Shown here: positions 1 through 8,679 of the stretch, piece by piece
Layout of the letters: each line of letters opens with the position of its first letter
Position numbering within the stretch: position 1 is the first letter of the stretch
Assembly (NCBI RefSeq): GCF_001494595.1
Contig: NZ_LN929907.1
Location: forward strand, 1,059,468-1,123,467
Length of the DNA stretch: 64,000 nucleotides
Reading direction: 5' to 3'
Source of the DNA: Mycobacterium sp. M26
Lineage (GTDB): Bacteria; Actinomycetota; Actinomycetes; Mycobacteriales; Mycobacteriaceae
The notes under the pieces: generated by a model
The model's database searches: none
What the model was told of the DNA's origin: nothing
What the model saw: the letters and a program-made list of their open reading frames with translations, nothing else
Position numbers and translations under genes: made by a program

Positions 1-268
1 CGATGAGCGCGGCGCCGATCACGATCCGGACGTACGGTGCCCACGTCGGCTGTTTGTTGAGTCCGCCCAGGGCGTTGGAGATCCCCACGAACCCGGCCGT
101 CAACCCGCCGATACCGACGATCCAGCCGAGCAGAAAGGCCAGACTGGTCGGCCGCGGGGCAGGCGTGTGCAGCATCAGGATGCCCGGGATGATCGACAGC
201 GGCGACAGCGTGATCACGAGCGCCAGCGGGATGAGTTCGGCCAGCTCTGAGCCCAGACTGCTCGTCAC
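1..268 (-). CDS. GAP-family multispanning membrane protein, N-terminal part
   Basis: Only the first 89 or so codons lie in the window; the rest is beyond base 1. The GTG at 266-268 is the likely start because an in-frame TAG lies four codons upstream (278-280). The visible protein has a hydrophobic segment around residues 12-33 (ALVITLSPLSIIPGILML), a second around residues 43-65, and a third starting at the edge. The LSPLSIIPGILML segment is typical of the actinobacterial GAP family, whose founding member in M. smegmatis was implicated in glycopeptidolipid export. What this copy exports cannot be told; no glycopeptidolipid genes are in view. It is divergent from the Thr-rich protein gene. 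Confidence 0.75.
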   Translation of the reverse strand, partial: MTSSLGSELAELIPLALVITLSPLSIIPGILMLHTPAPRPTSLAFLLGWIVGIGGLTAGFVGISNALGGLNKQPTWAPYVRIVIGAALI

Positions 269-350
269 GCGACGAACCTACCAATCCCGCACAGCTGGGC
301 CGAGCAATTGTGCGTTTCCCCACTGGCCGCTGTCCGTACTATCACTGCCC

Positions 351-710
351 GTGGAACCCGACAGCCGCGAGCACACCCTGGTGTATGCCTCGGGTGTCGC
401 TGCGGTGCTGTTGCTGGCGATCCTGGTGTGGGCGGTGCTGCGCACTGCGGAGAGCTCGCAGAACCACACCCCTGACACGGTCCCCACGATGGTGCGCACC
501 ACGACCACCACCACGACCACGTCACGCACGTCGACCACCACGACGACCACGACGACGACCACCACGACGACGGAGTCCAGCTCCGTGACCGAGGAGTCCA
601 CCGAGAGCGCGGTCGAGATGGTGCCTCCGGAACCGAGCACGACGACGGAGACGACCACCAGCACCGACCCCAACATCACGACGACGCCGCCGATCGCCGG
701 AGCCTTCTGA
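351..710 (+). CDS. Thr-rich single-pass membrane protein, hypothetical
   Basis: The 119-residue product starts at GTG 351. It has a short charged N-terminus, one transmembrane helix at about residues 13-31 (SGVAAVLLLAILVWAVL), and then a tail dominated by threonine, including a block of 13 consecutive Thr codons, ending in a Ser/Glu/Pro/Thr region. An upstream extension of the frame is unlikely, because it runs into the divergent GAP gene on the other strand. Such tails in mycobacteria are usually extracytoplasmic and can carry O-mannosylation; that is inference here. No catalytic domain is visible and I do not recognise a named family. A purely low-complexity open frame is the alternative. 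Confidence 0.6.
   Translation: MEPDSREHTLVYASGVAAVLLLAILVWAVLRTAESSQNHTPDTVPTMVRTTTTTTTTSRTSTTTTTTTTTTTTTESSSVTEESTESAVEMVPPEPSTTTETTTSTDPNITTTPPIAGAF
498..572 (+). repeat. ACC/ACG trinucleotide tract encoding poly-Thr
   Basis: Nearly every codon here is ACC or ACG, both encoding threonine, interrupted only by a short Ser-Arg-Thr-Ser stretch. The two codons alternate irregularly, so this is not a pure microsatellite, but such a tract can still expand or contract by slippage in whole codons and so change the tail length of the membrane protein. Confidence 0.8.
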
Positions 711-807
711 TCACGCTGATCCCGAGCCAACAGGTGTCCTGCGGGTTAAGGTGTAGCCGGCCAACGTCGGTTCTGTTGTCCGCGGCTTCCTGACAGCGGG
801 AGGGTGG

Positions 808-2220
808 GTGCTGACCGACGACCTGCCCGATGCGCTCTGCCGAGTTTTGCCCGGCCGTGTCCACCTCCCCGGCGCGTCCGGATATCTCGAATCCCTTCGG
901 CGAGTGTTCTTTCCCGACGCGGCCCGGCGCCGACCCTCGTGCGTCGTGCATCCGCTCGATACCGCCGACGTCGCGGAGACGATGAAAATCGTGGCGGCTC
1001 ACGGTGGGTCGGTCACGGTTCGGGGCGGTGGGCTGAGCTCCAACTGCGTGGCCGGCGGCGCGGTGATGATCGACCTCTCGGTGCATCTGGGATGGGTGCT
1101 TCCGCGCGCAGACGGTGAGACGGTGGCCGTCGGAGGCGGGGCTGTCGTCGGGTCCGTGCTGGATGGGTTGGCGCACACCGATCGCGTGATCCCGGTCGGT
1201 ATCGCCGCGCTGGCCGGATTCGGGCTGGCGACCCGCGGCGGGGTCGGCTACCTGACCCGCAGCGTCGGACTGACCATCGATCATCTGGTCGAGGTCGAAC
1301 TGGTGTTGCCCACCGGCGAGGTCGTGCGGCTGTCCGACGATAGCCACGGCGAGGAAGCAGAGCTGTGGTGGGCGGTGCGCGGCTGCGCGCCCTGTTTCGG
1401 GGTGGTCACCTCGGCGGTGATGCGGACTTGCCGCCAGGGACCGGTATTCGTTGATCGTGCGGTGGTGGGGTTGGCGGCCCTACCCGCCTACTTTGCCACC
1501 GCGCCTGGCCTTTCCCGCCACACCACCATGGGCGCAGTGCTCGGCTACGTCCCGGACGGTACGGACCAGTCCGACCCGGTGCTGTTCGTCTACACGGCAT
1601 GCCGCAGCGGCAGTGACTCCGACATCGCGACGGCGCGGGCCGCGACCACCGCAGTGACATCTGCCGCACCGACGACGTATCGGAATGAGACCGTCGGGCG
1701 GTATCTGAGTGGGTTGCCGGAATTTGCGATTCCCGGGTCGAGAGGCGAAGAGCCCCAGCCGATCAGCATTCCGGCCGACGATTCGGACCGCGGCTGGTTC
1801 TACGGTAAGTCGGTGTTCTGCGGGCCGACACTGGGGGAGGACGTCGCTGCGGCCCTCGAGGACGCGATCCGCTCGGCACCCACCCGCGCCTGCCGCATCG
1901 ACTTTCAGCACACCGGTGGTGCGCTGGCCGACATACCCGACTCCGACACCGCGTTCTGGGGTCGCGGCGGCGAATGGAACGTCCCGCTCAATGCCATCTG
2001 GCAGAACCGGGAAGACGGCGAGGCGTGTTACGACTGGGCACGCCATACCCTGTCGGCCCTGGCGGCTGACACGATCGGCGTCTACAGCGTTGAACTGCGT
2101 CCGGGTTTTTCGGAGACCGAGCGTGAGGTCGAACTTGCCTTCGGTGCAAATCTCGCTCGGCTGCGCGCTTTACGCGATCGGACCGACCCGGGCCGTCTTC
2201 TCAGCACCCAACCGTTGTAG
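808..2220 (+). CDS. FAD-linked oxidoreductase (PCMH/BBE type)
   Basis: A 470-residue flavoprotein of the berberine-bridge/6-hydroxy-nicotine oxidase superfamily. The N-terminal half is an FAD-binding PCMH domain: CVVHPLDTADVAETMKIVAAHG is the usual opening strand-helix, VRGGGLSSN is the pyrophosphate loop, and GGGVGYLTR followed by the L-V-E-V-E-L-V-L strand is also family-typical. The C-terminal part ends in the BBE-like segment near LRDRTDPGRLLSTQPL, which normally reads R..YDP.N.F. The usual bicovalent His/Cys pair is not obvious: the loop reads GGGLSSN where many members carry H, so FAD may be attached through one residue or not covalently. Start is GTG 808. It lies 6 bases upstream of the ABM-domain gene and is probably co-transcribed with it. 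The substrate is unknown. Confidence 0.82.
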   Translation: MLTDDLPDALCRVLPGRVHLPGASGYLESLRRVFFPDAARRRPSCVVHPLDTADVAETMKIVAAHGGSVTVRGGGLSSNCVAGGAVMIDLSVHLGWVLPRADGETVAVGGGAVVGSVLDGLAHTDRVIPVGIAALAGFGLATRGGVGYLTRSVGLTIDHLVEVELVLPTGEVVRLSDDSHGEEAELWWAVRGCAPCFGVVTSAVMRTCRQGPVFVDRAVVGLAALPAYFATAPGLSRHTTMGAVLGYVPDGTDQSDPVLFVYTACRSGSDSDIATARAATTAVTSAAPTTYRNETVGRYLSGLPEFAIPGSRGEEPQPISIPADDSDRGWFYGKSVFCGPTLGEDVAAALEDAIRSAPTRACRIDFQHTGGALADIPDSDTAFWGRGGEWNVPLNAIWQNREDGEACYDWARHTLSALAADTIGVYSVELRPGFSETEREVELAFGANLARLRALRDRTDPGRLLSTQPL

Positions 2221-2226
2221 GCGCCG

Positions 2227-3210
2227 ATGATGGAGAAAGGTGCTGTGGCCAAAGACAATCCGATCGGTGATATGGCGACCCTGATCACCCGCCAGCGTGT
2301 CGTCGACGGTCACGACGAGGACTACCGGCGCTGGCAGGACCAGTTCAACACCGCCGCCGCAGGTTTCCCCGGTTTCGCGGGCTCCGAGGTGACCGCACCG
2401 GCCGATGGTCAGTCGGACTGGATCGCGGTCTGCCGGTTCGACACCGTCACACACCTGCAGGACTGGCTCAACAGCGCGACCCGGCTCGAGCTCATCGACA
2501 AGGGCAAGCGTTGGTTCGACGGACCGGGAACGGCACAGGTGGTTGCGCCCGGCGGTCAGCAACTCGAATCGGTCGTCACGGTGGTGATCAGCCATCAGGT
2601 GGCCCCGGAACGGGTCGCCGAGTTCCTGAGCTGGCGTAAGCGAATCGATGAAGCGCAGGAGGGGTTTCCGGGTTTTCGTGGTTCGGAGCTTTTCCGGCCG
2701 CCCGACAGCACGTCGCAGGAGTACACGATCGCCTACCGCTACGACTCGGCCCGTTATCTCGACGCGTGGCTGGAGTCACCGGAGCGCGCGGCGCTGCTCG
2801 GTGATGCCGAACAGTTCGGTGATTTCACCATGCGCAAGATCGATCACTCGTACGGCAACTGGTTCTCCTTCGGCGGTGCGAACCAGCCGCCCCCGTCGGA
2901 CTTCCGGACATCCATCGCGGTGTGGCTCGGCCTGTACCCGACGGTGGTGTTCCTGACGTTGTTGACGGCTCCGCTCGGGATGCCGCTGTGGCTGGGGATG
3001 CTCGTCGGAAACCTGTTGTCCAGCTTCGTGATGAGCTATCTGACCATGCCGTACTACGTCAACCCACTGCTGGCGTGGTGGCTCAAACCTGCTGCGGCAC
3101 AGCGAAATCGCAGCAATGCCGTGCGCGGAATCCTGCTGGTCCTGGGCGTCAACGCGGTCTGGGCGCTCATCTTCTACCTCTGCACCGTTCACTTCTGGAC
3201 ACTGCCGTGA
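2227..3210 (+). CDS. Tandem ABM-domain protein with C-terminal membrane anchor
   Basis: A 327-residue protein with two consecutive ferredoxin-like ABM (antibiotic biosynthesis monooxygenase) domains at about residues 17-110 and 118-210. Each contains the repeated pattern FPGF.GSE followed later by YR-YDSA or CRFDTV and a W-L-E/N-S segment. Three hydrophobic helices follow at about residues 228-325. ABM domains in single proteins usually dimerise to make a small oxygenase or a structural sensor; here the two domains could form an intramolecular dimer presented at the membrane. Start ATG 2227, or ATG 2230 just inside. A paralogue with the same layout sits at 4698, on the other side of the guanine deaminase gene. 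The reaction is unknown. Confidence 0.8.
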   Translation: MMEKGAVAKDNPIGDMATLITRQRVVDGHDEDYRRWQDQFNTAAAGFPGFAGSEVTAPADGQSDWIAVCRFDTVTHLQDWLNSATRLELIDKGKRWFDGPGTAQVVAPGGQQLESVVTVVISHQVAPERVAEFLSWRKRIDEAQEGFPGFRGSELFRPPDSTSQEYTIAYRYDSARYLDAWLESPERAALLGDAEQFGDFTMRKIDHSYGNWFSFGGANQPPPSDFRTSIAVWLGLYPTVVFLTLLTAPLGMPLWLGMLVGNLLSSFVMSYLTMPYYVNPLLAWWLKPAAAQRNRSNAVRGILLVLGVNAVWALIFYLCTVHFWTLP

Positions 3211-3259
3211 GGCAGTGGAGTTTTTGGCACAAGCGCGAAATGCGAGCAAGGAACAGACA

Positions 3260-4657
3260 ATGACCTCACACGTCCACTACGGCCACATCTTCCACCTGGC
3301 CGGCAGCCCCACGATCACCGAGGCTGCCGACGCACTGGTATCCATCCCCGACGGCGCGCTGGTCGTCGGCGATGACGGCAGGATCCTCTTCGTCGGCGAG
3401 CGGTCGCAACTACCGCAGCAGTATGAGTCGGCCACGGCACATGACCATCCGGGTGGCTATCTGCTGCCCGGCTTCGTCGACGCCCACGTCCACTTTCCCC
3501 AAACCTATGCCGGTGACTCCTACGGCGGTGGTCAGCTTCTGGAATGGCTGACGCTGTGCATCTTCCCTTCCGAGGCCAAGTTCGCCGACCCGGAATTCGC
3601 CGCCGAGGCCGCCGTGGAATTCACCAAGCGGCGGATCGCCGCGGGTACCACGGCCGCGATGGTGTTCGGCTCCCCGTTTCCCCACGCTCAGGACGCACTG
3701 TTCAGCACGACGCTGAAGGCCGGGCTGCGGATCGTCTCCGGGCGCGGCATCCACACCCGCGGGCCGGACAGCGCCGAGCCGTTGATCACCTCCGAGGAGG
3801 ATGCCATTCGGCTGACCCGGGCCGAGATCGAGAAATGGCACGGTGCTGATACCGGGGACGTCAGCACCGCGCTGCTGCACGTCGCGATCGTGCCGCGGTT
3901 CTCGCTGGCGGTGACAACGGAGACGTTGAAGAATCTCGGTGAGCTCTACGACGAGTTCCGCGACCAAGGTGTCTACTTCCACACCCATCTGAACGAGAAC
4001 GACCGTCCCGGTACCGGCGAGGTCGCCGTGACAAAGCAGGATTTCCAGGTCAATTCGTACCTGGATACCTACGACGGGAAGTTCTTGCCGGGATCGGCGG
4101 TCGGCGGAAAGAGCCTGCTGGGTCGTCGGTCCATCCTGGCGCATTGCGTGCACTGCCAGGACGTCGAACTGGAGCGGATGGCGCAGACCGGTACCTCGAT
4201 CGCGCACTGCCCGGTGTCGCAGCTGTTCCTGGGCTCGGGCACGATGCCGTGGAAGCGCACCGTCGCCTCCGGCGTGAACATCGCGGCGGGAACGGATTTC
4301 GGTGGTGGCGACGAATGGTTGATCCCCCGCGTTCTGGGCGACGCGTTCAAACAGCACATCACCGAGCCTGGCGATGACGGGGTGTCGATGCACCCTGCCG
4401 AAATGCTGTTCATCGGAACATTGGGCGGTGCAAGGGCTCTCGATATGGAGGACCGTTTCGGCAACTTCGATCTGGGTAAGGAAGCCGACTTCGTGGTCGT
4501 GCAACCGGCCGGCGCGCTGGAGGGCCTGCTGCGTAACGCCGTCCGCTCGGAGGACGCCGAGCTCGCGCGGGATCAGACCTTGTTCGCGCTCCTGATGGGT
4601 ATCCGTGAGTCATCGGTGGCCGAGGTGTACGTGAAGGGCAACCGCGTCACCCTCTAG
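3260..4657 (+). CDS. guaD: Guanine deaminase
   Basis: Predicted zinc amidohydrolase converting guanine to xanthine and ammonia (465 residues). Motifs in order: PGFVDAHVHFPQ (first metal His pair, followed by the guanine deaminase signature PQ), HTHLNEN (metal and substrate His), LAHCVHC, CPVSQLFLGSG, and GTDFGGG (metal Asp). The PQTYA and SQLFLGSG segments favour guanine deaminase over other cytosine or atrazine-type amidohydrolases. ATG 3260 is chosen because AAGGAA stands at 3248-3253; a longer frame upstream would overlap the preceding gene's end. It is flanked on both sides by ABM-domain membrane proteins and preceded by an FAD-linked oxidase, an unusual setting for a purine salvage or catabolism enzyme. 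Confidence 0.87.
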   Translation: MTSHVHYGHIFHLAGSPTITEAADALVSIPDGALVVGDDGRILFVGERSQLPQQYESATAHDHPGGYLLPGFVDAHVHFPQTYAGDSYGGGQLLEWLTLCIFPSEAKFADPEFAAEAAVEFTKRRIAAGTTAAMVFGSPFPHAQDALFSTTLKAGLRIVSGRGIHTRGPDSAEPLITSEEDAIRLTRAEIEKWHGADTGDVSTALLHVAIVPRFSLAVTTETLKNLGELYDEFRDQGVYFHTHLNENDRPGTGEVAVTKQDFQVNSYLDTYDGKFLPGSAVGGKSLLGRRSILAHCVHCQDVELERMAQTGTSIAHCPVSQLFLGSGTMPWKRTVASGVNIAAGTDFGGGDEWLIPRVLGDAFKQHITEPGDDGVSMHPAEMLFIGTLGGARALDMEDRFGNFDLGKEADFVVVQPAGALEGLLRNAVRSEDAELARDQTLFALLMGIRESSVAEVYVKGNRVTL

Positions 4658-4697
4658 ATCGGGTCACGCGCCGCTGCGAGGTGAGATCCTGACGGGC

Positions 4698-5642
4698 ATG
4701 AGCTCAGCCATGGTCGTCACGATCTTCCACCCGACCAACGACGAACCCGGTTTCGCCGCGTGGGCCGCAGAACTACGGGCCACCGCGCCCGACGCCACCG
4801 ACTTCCGGATCTCGGTCCTGGGTGAGCCGCATCTGGACTGGGGGATCGCGGTCGGCTTCGCTGCCGAGCAGGCCCTGCACGACTGGCTGGATGGCGAGCC
4901 CCGGCGGTCCGTGCTCACCGGTGGCGAGGCGCGCGGAATTCTTCGCGCCACCGCCGATCTGGTGATCACCGAGGGCGACGGTGTGCCATCGGGCGTGGGG
5001 CTGTTCCGGCACACCGTGTCAGCCGGTCGGCAAGCCGAATTCATCTCCGCCGAAGCGCAATTGGCGCAAGCCACGGCACACTTCGGCGGCTTCGAAGGCT
5101 GCTGCACCTTCGCCCCGGATTCCGGTGGCGAGTCGATGTCGGTGCTGCGGTTCCGGACCGATCATCAGCTCTCGACCTGGCTGGGTTCCGCCGAGCGGAT
5201 CGAGGCGCTCGGGCCGTTGCGGTCAAGTCTGACCGGGGAGTTCTCCGTCGTGTCGGCGACCACCGCGTTCGGCACCACGGTCCGCACCGTCAACGGGCGC
5301 ACGGCGATCACCCCGAAGTGGAAGACCGCCATGCTCATCCTGTTCGTGCTCTATCCGACGGTGATGCTGCTGTCGCGGTTCCTGGGCCCCCTGCTCTATG
5401 GCACCGGCGCCCCGCCGTGGCTGGTGGTGTGGCTCAGTCAGGTGGTCAGCGTCGCGGCCCTGCAGTGGCTGCTGATGCCGTGGGCGGGCCGGCGGTTCCG
5501 GATCTGGCTCGACCCGGTCGACGGCGCGGGGCCACGCATCAGTGTCCTCGGCGCCGCGGTGCTCGTCGGCGGCTATCTGCTGACGCTGGGTGTGTTCGGC
5601 ACCGTGCAGTGGCTGCAGTACTGGGACTATGCCCGTCACTGA
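4698..5642 (+). CDS. Second ABM-domain membrane protein, diverged
   Basis: A 314-residue product with the same architecture as the protein encoded at 2227: two ABM-like domains (roughly residues 4-95 and 98-195) and then three predicted membrane helices (about 213-312). The second domain keeps the FGGFEGCCTF segment that corresponds to FPGF.GSE; the first is more diverged. The membrane part shares the order F-x-L-Y-P-T-V then P-P/M-L-W-L then M-P with its paralogue (here VLYPTVMLL), so both parts appear duplicated together. The 40-base gap after the guanine deaminase gene is compatible with one operon. Function is unknown. The stop overlaps the last bases of the convergent gene 5636-5956. Confidence 0.75.
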   Translation: MSSAMVVTIFHPTNDEPGFAAWAAELRATAPDATDFRISVLGEPHLDWGIAVGFAAEQALHDWLDGEPRRSVLTGGEARGILRATADLVITEGDGVPSGVGLFRHTVSAGRQAEFISAEAQLAQATAHFGGFEGCCTFAPDSGGESMSVLRFRTDHQLSTWLGSAERIEALGPLRSSLTGEFSVVSATTAFGTTVRTVNGRTAITPKWKTAMLILFVLYPTVMLLSRFLGPLLYGTGAPPWLVVWLSQVVSVAALQWLLMPWAGRRFRIWLDPVDGAGPRISVLGAAVLVGGYLLTLGVFGTVQWLQYWDYARH

Positions 5643-5956
5643 CGCCGACCTCGCTCGGTGCGCTTGAGTGTCCACGCCGGCACCCAGTGCGTGACGGTCT
5701 TGCGTTGGGAGCCGTAGGCGATCTCGTAGGTGACCAGGCCCCACCAGTCGCCCTGTTCGCACAATCCCCAACAGCTCAGCGTTCCTTCGACGACCTTGTG
5801 CATCTGCAGGCCGTGCGGGTGGTAGCGGCCGGTGCGGTGAGGTTCGCGCGGGAACAGCACGGTCAGGTCGACGAGCACCGGCAGGGGAGGGCGCACCTGA
5901 CGGAACGGCGGCCGCACCGGCTGGCCGTTGTATCCGATCGAGGTGAGCTCACCCAC
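5636..5956 (-). CDS. Conserved hypothetical protein, 106 residues
   Basis: A small soluble protein beginning at GTG 5954-5956, with no signal peptide or membrane helix. The sequence is rich in aromatic and basic residues (CWGLCEQGDWWGLVTYEIAYG, ending HWVPAWTLKRTERGRR), and the conserved-looking VTHWVPAWTLKR segment suggests a small beta-rich fold. I do not recognise a family. It overlaps the 3' end of the ABM-domain gene by 7 bases in convergent orientation and is divergent from clpB. A 24-bp dyad directly upstream (5960-5983) is a candidate operator for it. Confidence 0.6.
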   Translation of the reverse strand: MGELTSIGYNGQPVRPPFRQVRPPLPVLVDLTVLFPREPHRTGRYHPHGLQMHKVVEGTLSCWGLCEQGDWWGLVTYEIAYGSQRKTVTHWVPAWTLKRTERGRRQ

Positions 5957-5959
5957 TGA

Positions 5960-5983
5960 TCGATCATATGTTCGAATGATCGA
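5960..5983. promoter_or_regulatory. Dyad TCGATCAT-N8-ATGATCGA, candidate operator
   Basis: Perfect 8-bp arms separated by 8 bases, starting 3 bases upstream of the GTG start of the 106-residue gene and about 55 bases upstream of the clpB HAIR element. Its position suggests control of the small minus-strand gene, either as a repressor site or as a 5' leader structure. The cognate protein is unknown. Confidence 0.4.
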
Positions 5984-6036
5984 CGGGAAAACAGATGTCG
6001 GAAGGCCCTACCGCCGGCTGGCTGAAATTTCGTAGA

Positions 6037-6069
6037 CTTGAGCGGAACAGACTCAAGATTGACGGCGTT
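6037..6069 (+). promoter_or_regulatory. clpB control region: HAIR operator overlapping a SigH-type promoter
   Basis: CTTGAGC (6037-6043), 7 bases, ACTCAAG (6051-6057) matches the HspR-associated inverted repeat CTTGAGT-N7-ACTCAAG at 13 of 14 arm positions. Inside its spacer begins GGAACA (6044-6049), which with CGTT (6066-6069), 16 bases further on, fits the mycobacterial SigH/SigE-type promoter. Transcription would start near 6076, about 33 bases before the GTG start. HspR repression and SigH activation of clpB are established for M. tuberculosis; here the repressor site physically covers the -35 element. Confidence 0.85.
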
Positions 6070-6108
6070 GTAACTCCCGACAAGCTTTCTAGAAGAAACG
6101 GAGGTGTC

Positions 6109-8655
6109 GTGGACTCTTTCAACCCGACCACCAAAACCCAGGCGGCCCTGACCGCCGCGTTGCAGGCTGCCAGTGCCGCCGGTAACCCGGAAATCAGACC
6201 CGCTCATCTGCTGTTGGCGCTGCTCACGCAGGCCGACGGCATTGCAGGACCGTTGCTCGAGGCCGTCGGCGTCGACCCGGCCGTGATCCGTACCGAGGCT
6301 CAGCGCCTGGCCGACCGGCTGCCCACCAGCAGCGGGGCGACCTCGCAGCCGCAGCTCTCGCGCGAATCGCTGGCCGCGATCACCGCTGCCCAGCAGCTGG
6401 CCACCGAGATGGACGACGAGTACGTCTCCACCGAACACCTGATGGTCGGACTGGCCACCGGTGACTCCGATGTCGCCAAGCTGCTCACCGGGCACGGGGC
6501 GTCGCCGCAGGCACTGCGGGAGGCGTTCGTGAAGGTGCGCGGCAGCGCCCGCGTGACGAGTCCCGACCCGGAAGCCAGCTACCAGGCACTGGAGAAGTAC
6601 TCCACCGACCTGACCGCGCGGGCCCGCGAAGGCAAGCTCGATCCGGTCATCGGCCGCGACAACGAGATCCGTCGCGTCATCCAGGTGCTCAGCCGGCGTA
6701 CCAAGAACAACCCGGTACTCATCGGCGAGCCCGGCGTCGGCAAGACCGCCATCGTCGAAGGCCTGGCGCAGCGCGTCGTGGCCGGTGACGTGCCGGAGAG
6801 CCTGCGCGGCAAGACCGTCATCTCGCTGGACCTCGGGTCCATGGTCGCCGGTGCGAAGTACCGCGGTGAATTCGAGGAGCGTCTCAAGGCGGTGCTCGAC
6901 GACATCAAGAACTCGGCCGGGCAGATCATCACCTTCATCGACGAGCTGCACACCATAGTCGGCGCCGGTGCCACCGGCGAGGGCGCGATGGATGCCGGCA
7001 ACATGATCAAGCCGATGCTGGCCCGTGGCGAGCTGCGGCTGGTCGGCGCGACGACTCTCGACGAGTACCGCAAGTACATCGAGAAGGACGCCGCGCTCGA
7101 GCGCCGCTTCCAGCAGGTACTGGTCGGTGAGCCCTCGGTGGAGGACACCGTCGGCATCCTGCGCGGCCTGAAGGACCGCTACGAGGTGCACCACGGCGTG
7201 CAGATCACCGACTCCGCGCTGGTCGCGGCGGCGACCCTGTCCGACCGCTACATCACCAGCCGGTTCCTGCCGGACAAGGCCATCGATCTGGTCGACGAAG
7301 CCGCGTCCCGGCTCCGCATGGAGATCGACTCCCGTCCGGTCGAGGTCGACGAGGTCGAGCGGCTGGTCCGCCGGCTGGAGATCGAGGAGATGGCGCTGGC
7401 CAAGGAAGAGGATGCTGCCTCCAAGGAGCGCCTCGAGAAGCTGCGTGCCGAGCTGGCCGACCTTCGGGAGAAGCTGGCTGAGCTGACCACCCGGTGGCAG
7501 AACGAGAAGAACGCCATCGACGTGGTGCGTGAGTACAAGGAACAGCTGGAAGTGCTGCGCGGCGAGGCCGACCGGGCCGAGCGCGACGGCGATCTGGCCA
7601 AGGCCGCCGAGCTGCGTTACGGCCGCATCCCCGAGGTCGAGAAGAAGCTCGACGCCGCACTGCCGCAGGTCGAGGCCCGCGAGGCCGTCATGCTCAAGGA
7701 GCAGGTCGGACCCGACGACATCGCCGACGTGGTGTCGGCGTGGACCGGCATTCCGGCCGGCCGGATGCTCGAGGGTGAGACCGCCAAGCTGCTGCGCATG
7801 GAGGAGGAGCTGGGCCGGCGCGTCGTCGGACAGAAGAGCGCCGTGCAGGCGGTCTCCGACGCGGTGCGCCGCAGCCGGGCCGGGGTCGCCGACCCCAACC
7901 GGCCGACGGGTTCGTTCCTGTTCCTCGGCCCGACCGGTGTCGGCAAGACCGAGCTGGCCAAGGCGCTGGCCGATTTCCTGTTCGACGACGAACGGGCGAT
8001 GGTCCGCATCGATATGAGCGAGTACGGCGAGAAGCACTCGGTGGCCCGCCTCGTCGGTGCCCCGCCCGGGTACATCGGCTATGACCAGGGCGGTCAGCTC
8101 ACCGAGGCGGTGCGGCGACGCCCGTACACCGTGGTGCTGTTCGACGAGGTCGAGAAGGCCCACCCGGACGTGTTCGACGTGCTGCTGCAGGTGCTCGACG
8201 AGGGCCGGCTGACCGATGGTCAGGGCCGCACGGTCGACTTCCGCAACACCATCCTGATCCTGACCTCGAACCTGGGTTCGGGTGGATCCGAGGAGCAGGT
8301 GATGGCGGCGGTGCGGGCGGCGTTCAAGCCGGAGTTCATCAACCGTCTCGACGACGTGCTGATCTTCGACGCGCTGAACCCGGAGGAACTGGTCCAGATC
8401 GTCGACATTCAGTTGGCTCAGCTGCAGAAGCGGCTGGCCCAGCGTCGCCTGGAACTGCAGGTGTCGCTGCCGGCCAAGGAGTGGCTGGCCCAGCGTGGCT
8501 TCGATCCGCTCTACGGTGCCCGGCCGCTGCGCAGGCTGGTCCAGCAGGCCATCGGCGACCAGCTCGCCAAGCTGCTGCTGGCCGGTGACGTGCACGACGG
8601 CGACGTCGTGCCGGTCAATGTCAGCCCGGACGGCGAATCGCTCATCCTGGGCTGA
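6109..8655 (+). CDS. clpB: ATP-dependent disaggregase ClpB
   Basis: Hexameric AAA+ chaperone that works with DnaK to pull proteins out of aggregates. At 848 residues it has the length of the M. tuberculosis ClpB. Order of domains: N-terminal Clp_N repeats (1-150), first AAA+ domain with Walker A GEPGVGKT at about 206-213 and Walker [10 protein letters not shown], a coiled-coil middle domain (about 400-530, rich in K/E/L/R), and a second AAA+ domain with Walker A GPTGVGKT at about 607-614 and Walker [14 protein letters not shown], then a C-terminal D2-small domain. GTG 6109 is chosen because the protein then begins [11 protein letters not shown] as in other mycobacteria and sits correctly behind the SigH promoter. 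Single gene, convergent with the SDR gene at 8680. Confidence 0.98.
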   Translation: MDSFNPTTKTQAALTAALQAASAAGNPEIRPAHLLLALLTQADGIAGPLLEAVGVDPAVIRTEAQRLADRLPTSSGATSQPQLSRESLAAITAAQQLATEMDDEYVSTEHLMVGLATGDSDVAKLLTGHGASPQALREAFVKVRGSARVTSPDPEASYQALEKYSTDLTARAREGKLDPVIGRDNEIRRVIQVLSRRTKNNPVLIGEPGVGKTAIVEGLAQRVVAGDVPESLRGKTVISLDLGSMVAGAKYRGEFEERLKAVLDDIKNSAGQIITFIDELHTIVGAGATGEGAMDAGNMIKPMLARGELRLVGATTLDEYRKYIEKDAALERRFQQVLVGEPSVEDTVGILRGLKDRYEVHHGVQITDSALVAAATLSDRYITSRFLPDKAIDLVDEAASRLRMEIDSRPVEVDEVERLVRRLEIEEMALAKEEDAASKERLEKLRAELADLREKLAELTTRWQNEKNAIDVVREYKEQLEVLRGEADRAERDGDLAKAAELRYGRIPEVEKKLDAALPQVEAREAVMLKEQVGPDDIADVVSAWTGIPAGRMLEGETAKLLRMEEELGRRVVGQKSAVQAVSDAVRRSRAGVADPNRPTGSFLFLGPTGVGKTELAKALADFLFDDERAMVRIDMSEYGEKHSVARLVGAPPGYIGYDQGGQLTEAVRRRPYTVVLFDEVEKAHPDVFDVLLQVLDEGRLTDGQGRTVDFRNTILILTSNLGSGGSEEQVMAAVRAAFKPEFINRLDDVLIFDALNPEELVQIVDIQLAQLQKRLAQRRLELQVSLPAKEWLAQRGFDPLYGARPLRRLVQQAIGDQLAKLLLAGDVHDGDVVPVNVSPDGESLILG

Positions 8656-8679
8656 GCGGTCAGCTGGGGCTGACCTCGG

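Noticed and set aside
498..572. Possible CRISPR-like or minisatellite array
   Set aside because: The repeat is a run of Thr codons inside one frame with no spacers of constant length.
5863..8595. A 910-codon open frame antisense to clpB
   Set aside because: It mirrors clpB codon structure, is rich in His/Gln/Leu as expected from the reverse of GC-rich coding, and has no recognisable domain.
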